Source of the DNA: an uncultured Candidatus Competibacteraceae bacterium
Lineage (GTDB): Bacteria > Pseudomonadota > Gammaproteobacteria > Competibacterales > Competibacteraceae
Direction of reading: 5' to 3'
Assembly: GCA_937872125.1 (NCBI GenBank)
Contig: CALMNY010000245.1
Location: 1-7,245, forward strand
Length of the DNA stretch: 7,245 nucleotides
Shown here in pieces: positions 5,711 to 7,245 of the stretch. Numbering within the stretch: the first letter of the stretch is position 1; each line of letters opens with the position of its first letter. The notes under the pieces are model-generated. The model made no database searches. It saw only the letters and a program-made list of their open reading frames with translations, and had not been told where the DNA came from. The position numbers and the translations under genes are program-made.

Positions 5711-7081
5711 ATGGCTGCCTCGCCGCTGGCGCGGGAACGCATCGGGCGGATTCTGGAACGCTGGTTCCTGACCGAACCGCTGCTGTTCAGCATCTGGAAC
5801 GATCATCGTGTGACCAGCGCCGCCATCGCCACCATTCAGGTCGGCGCTGGCGTCATTGCCTACAACCCGGAGTTTATTGATGGACTGACGCCGGTGGAAC
5901 TGGAAGCGGTGATGCGGTGCGAGGCGGTGCGCATTCTGCTGAAGCATCCCTATTCGCGCCGGTTGCTGCCTCCCCAGATTGCCTGGCAGGCCAGCAACCT
6001 GACCCTGCGCGAGCACCTGGGCGCGCTGCCGCTGCCGTTCCCGTGCGCCATGGACGTGTTCGGCCATCACGACTACGACCAGCAGTTCTACGAGTTCTAT
6101 CATCATCGTCTGCTGGAACAGGCGGCCAAGCACCCGGCCGCCGAGGCGCTTGAAGCGGCCGGCGCCGCCAGCGGGTCCAAAATCTCTTCTGGCCTCCCTT
6201 CTTCAGGAGGCGAGACGGAAACGCCTTCTGTTCCGGCGGGGGAACCGGGGAGTGGGCCGGCTGAGACTTCCTCCCTCCCGGCGGAGGCGGAGAGTGGGAA
6301 GGCTGAAGCAGCGCCCGCCCCGCTGCACGATTACGCTTGGTCGCCACGGGTAGGTCTCGAAAACACCCGCGAGTGGGACGAGGACGAACTGTTCAGCGAG
6401 CGCATTGATGAGCGGGTTAGCGACGCGGAACTGAATCGGAACTGGGGAACCCTGCCGGGCGGGATCCGGCTGCGGGTGTTGGCCAACCGCCAGCCACGGC
6501 TCGATTATCGCAGCGTGCTACGCCTGTTCCATCGCTCGGTGTTGTCGCAACGGCGACGCCTGACGCGGATGAAGCCCAGCCGGCGTTATGGATTTCTGTA
6601 CATGGGCAGCCGCTACGACTTCACCACCCGGCTGCTCGTGGCGGTGGATGTCAGCGGTTCGATGAGCAATGAGGATATTCGGCTGGGATTCTCGCTGGTC
6701 AACCGCTTTTTCAAATACGGCATCGAACATATTGACGCCCTTGCTTTTGATACCCAGGTTCAGGGTGAGGCGCTGACGCTCAAGCGAGCGCGCCGCGAGG
6801 TCGTGGTCACGGGGCGCGGCGGCACTGATTTCAATGCGGTCATGGATTATGTTGACTCCCATCCCGGCTATGACGGCGTCATCATCTTCACTGACGGCAT
6901 CGCACCGGCGCCGCGCCCACCCCGCGTGCGGCGTATTCCCTTGCTCTGGGTCTTCATCAACGAGAAGACCTACCGGACTGGTGCGGCACCGCTGCATTCG
7001 CTGGGGCGGGTGGTGTTTCTCAAGAGCGCGACTGCTTATGCCAGGTCCACAAGTCGCGGTGTGGCCAGACGGTGCGGTTGA
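5711..7081 (+). CDS. DUF2201-type protein: zincin-like N-terminal domain plus VWA domain
   Basis: A 456-residue protein. The N-terminal domain (about 1-140) matches the putative-metallopeptidase part of DUF2201 proteins, but at the expected HExxH position reads C70-E71-A-V-R74, followed by LLKH79, so peptidase activity is doubtful. Residues 151-205 are a Gly/Ser/Glu/Pro-rich linker. A conserved region (LDYRSVLRLFHRSVL, KPSRRYGFLYMG) leads into a VWA domain with an intact metal site: D313-x-S315-x-S317 (DVSGS), T372 (GRGGTDF) and D395 (FTDG). Such domains bind a divalent cation and a protein ligand, and are the usual partners of MoxR ATPases. The gene follows the ATPase gene after 4 bp, with AAGGGG (5698-5703) 7 nt before the ATG. 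The family normally ends near GRVVFLKS; a 16-residue Arg/Ser-rich tail follows here. Its cellular role is unknown. Confidence 0.9.
   Translation: MAASPLARERIGRILERWFLTEPLLFSIWNDHRVTSAAIATIQVGAGVIAYNPEFIDGLTPVELEAVMRCEAVRILLKHPYSRRLLPPQIAWQASNLTLREHLGALPLPFPCAMDVFGHHDYDQQFYEFYHHRLLEQAAKHPAAEALEAAGAASGSKISSGLPSSGGETETPSVPAGEPGSGPAETSSLPAEAESGKAEAAPAPLHDYAWSPRVGLENTREWDEDELFSERIDERVSDAELNRNWGTLPGGIRLRVLANRQPRLDYRSVLRLFHRSVLSQRRRLTRMKPSRRYGFLYMGSRYDFTTRLLVAVDVSGSMSNEDIRLGFSLVNRFFKYGIEHIDALAFDTQVQGEALTLKRARREVVVTGRGGTDFNAVMDYVDSHPGYDGVIIFTDGIAPAPRPPRVRRIPLLWVFINEKTYRTGAAPLHSLGRVVFLKSATAYARSTSRGVARRCG
6192..6308 (+). repeat. Degenerate tandem repeat encoding the linker of the VWA protein
   Basis: Two related units are seen, about 6233-6267 and 6278-6308; both contain CCGGCGG, then GAGTGGG, then GGCTGA, in the same order. 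They encode the similar peptides PAGEPGSGPAET and PAEAESGKAEA. A more diverged preceding copy (LPSSGGETET) is possible. A perfect hairpin, GCCTCC (6192-6197) with GGAGGC (6206-6211), starts the region. It is in frame and lies in the expected low-complexity linker between two domains. Confidence 0.5.
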
Positions 7082-7142
7082 TCATCGCCGAATGTCTGTT
7101 GCCCGCTGGCCGGATCGGGGTACTCGCCTCGTGGCGGCGTGC

Positions 7143-7244
7143 TCAGCCGCTCTTTTCGCACAGCGGGGGTGGAGGGTGGGGAAGGTCGTCGAACTGGCGC
7201 AACCGCGACATGTCCAGCACGGTGATGTGTCGGCCTTTCACCGC
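7143..7244 (-). CDS. C-terminal fragment of an unrecognised protein (partial)
   Basis: On the minus strand an open frame enters from the right edge and ends at TGA (7145-7143), giving 33 codons. The peptide begins AVKGRHITVLDMSRLRQFDD and ends with a proline-rich tail. Of the two frames open at the edge, this one has mostly G or C at third codon positions, as in the other genes here, while the other does not. The VKGRHITVLDMSRL pattern (beta strand then helix) suggests the end of a folded protein, but I do not recognise the family. It converges on the VWA gene, with 61 bp between the stops. Confidence 0.45.
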   Translation of the reverse strand, partial: AVKGRHITVLDMSRLRQFDDLPHPPPPLCEKSG

Positions 7245-7245
7245 A

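Noticed and set aside
3733..5793. A 686-codon open frame on the minus strand, antisense to the unknown gene and the ATPase gene
   Set aside because: Its translation is low-complexity and rich in Arg, Gln, Gly and His, typical of antisense reading of GC-rich genes. The plus-strand frames carry complete AAA+ motifs and well-placed ribosome binding sites.
5874..6347. Minus-strand and alternative-frame open frames over the VWA gene
   Set aside because: They are Arg/Pro-rich compositional shadows; the VWA frame carries the conserved motifs throughout.
4618..7081. Assignment of the ATPase and VWA genes to cobaltochelatase (CobS/CobT) or NorQ/NorD
   Set aside because: The VWA protein has the DUF2201 architecture rather than CobT or NorD layout, and no cobalamin or nitric oxide reductase gene is in the window.

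Overview
The window is GC-rich, densely packed bacterial DNA. Family content (Dps, a LysR/azoreductase/pirin cluster, a YadS-like TRIC channel) and codon use suggest a proteobacterium, most likely a gammaproteobacterium; the genus cannot be read from the sequence. No rRNA, tRNA, CRISPR array or complete insertion sequence is visible.

Left part (1-2676): the last 17 codons of a probable Dps-type ferritin converge on a LysR-family regulator (minus strand). That regulator is transcribed away from an FMN-dependent NADH-azoreductase (azoR) followed by a pirin-family cupin. This is a familiar quinone/electrophile-stress arrangement, in which the LysR protein probably controls the divergent azoR-pirin unit. 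The 95-bp divergent spacer holds an inverted repeat, a repeated GTTATCC half-site and a hairpin that covers the azoR ribosome binding site.

Middle (2677-3795): directly after the pirin stop lies a short minus-strand remnant of a NifS/IscS-type cysteine desulfurase. Next comes a TRIC/YadS-family membrane channel gene with a visibly lower-GC codon style; its best start is a GTG with a good ribosome binding site, not the upstream ATGs. The 221 bp after it have no clear gene. They hold a strong inverted repeat, a 36-codon open frame resembling the start of an XRE-type regulator, and an AT-rich promoter-like stretch.

Right part (3796-7081): three plus-strand genes form one tightly coupled operon: an unrecognised 273-aa protein, a MoxR-type AAA+ ATPase, and a DUF2201-type protein (degenerate zincin-like N-terminal domain, low-complexity linker, C-terminal von Willebrand factor A domain with an intact metal site). 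The ATPase and VWA protein are expected to work as a pair, as RavA-ViaA and CobS-CobT do, with the first protein as a dedicated partner or substrate adaptor. Client and pathway are unknown; this is the most interesting part of the window. At the right edge the C-terminus of an unrecognised minus-strand protein converges on the operon.
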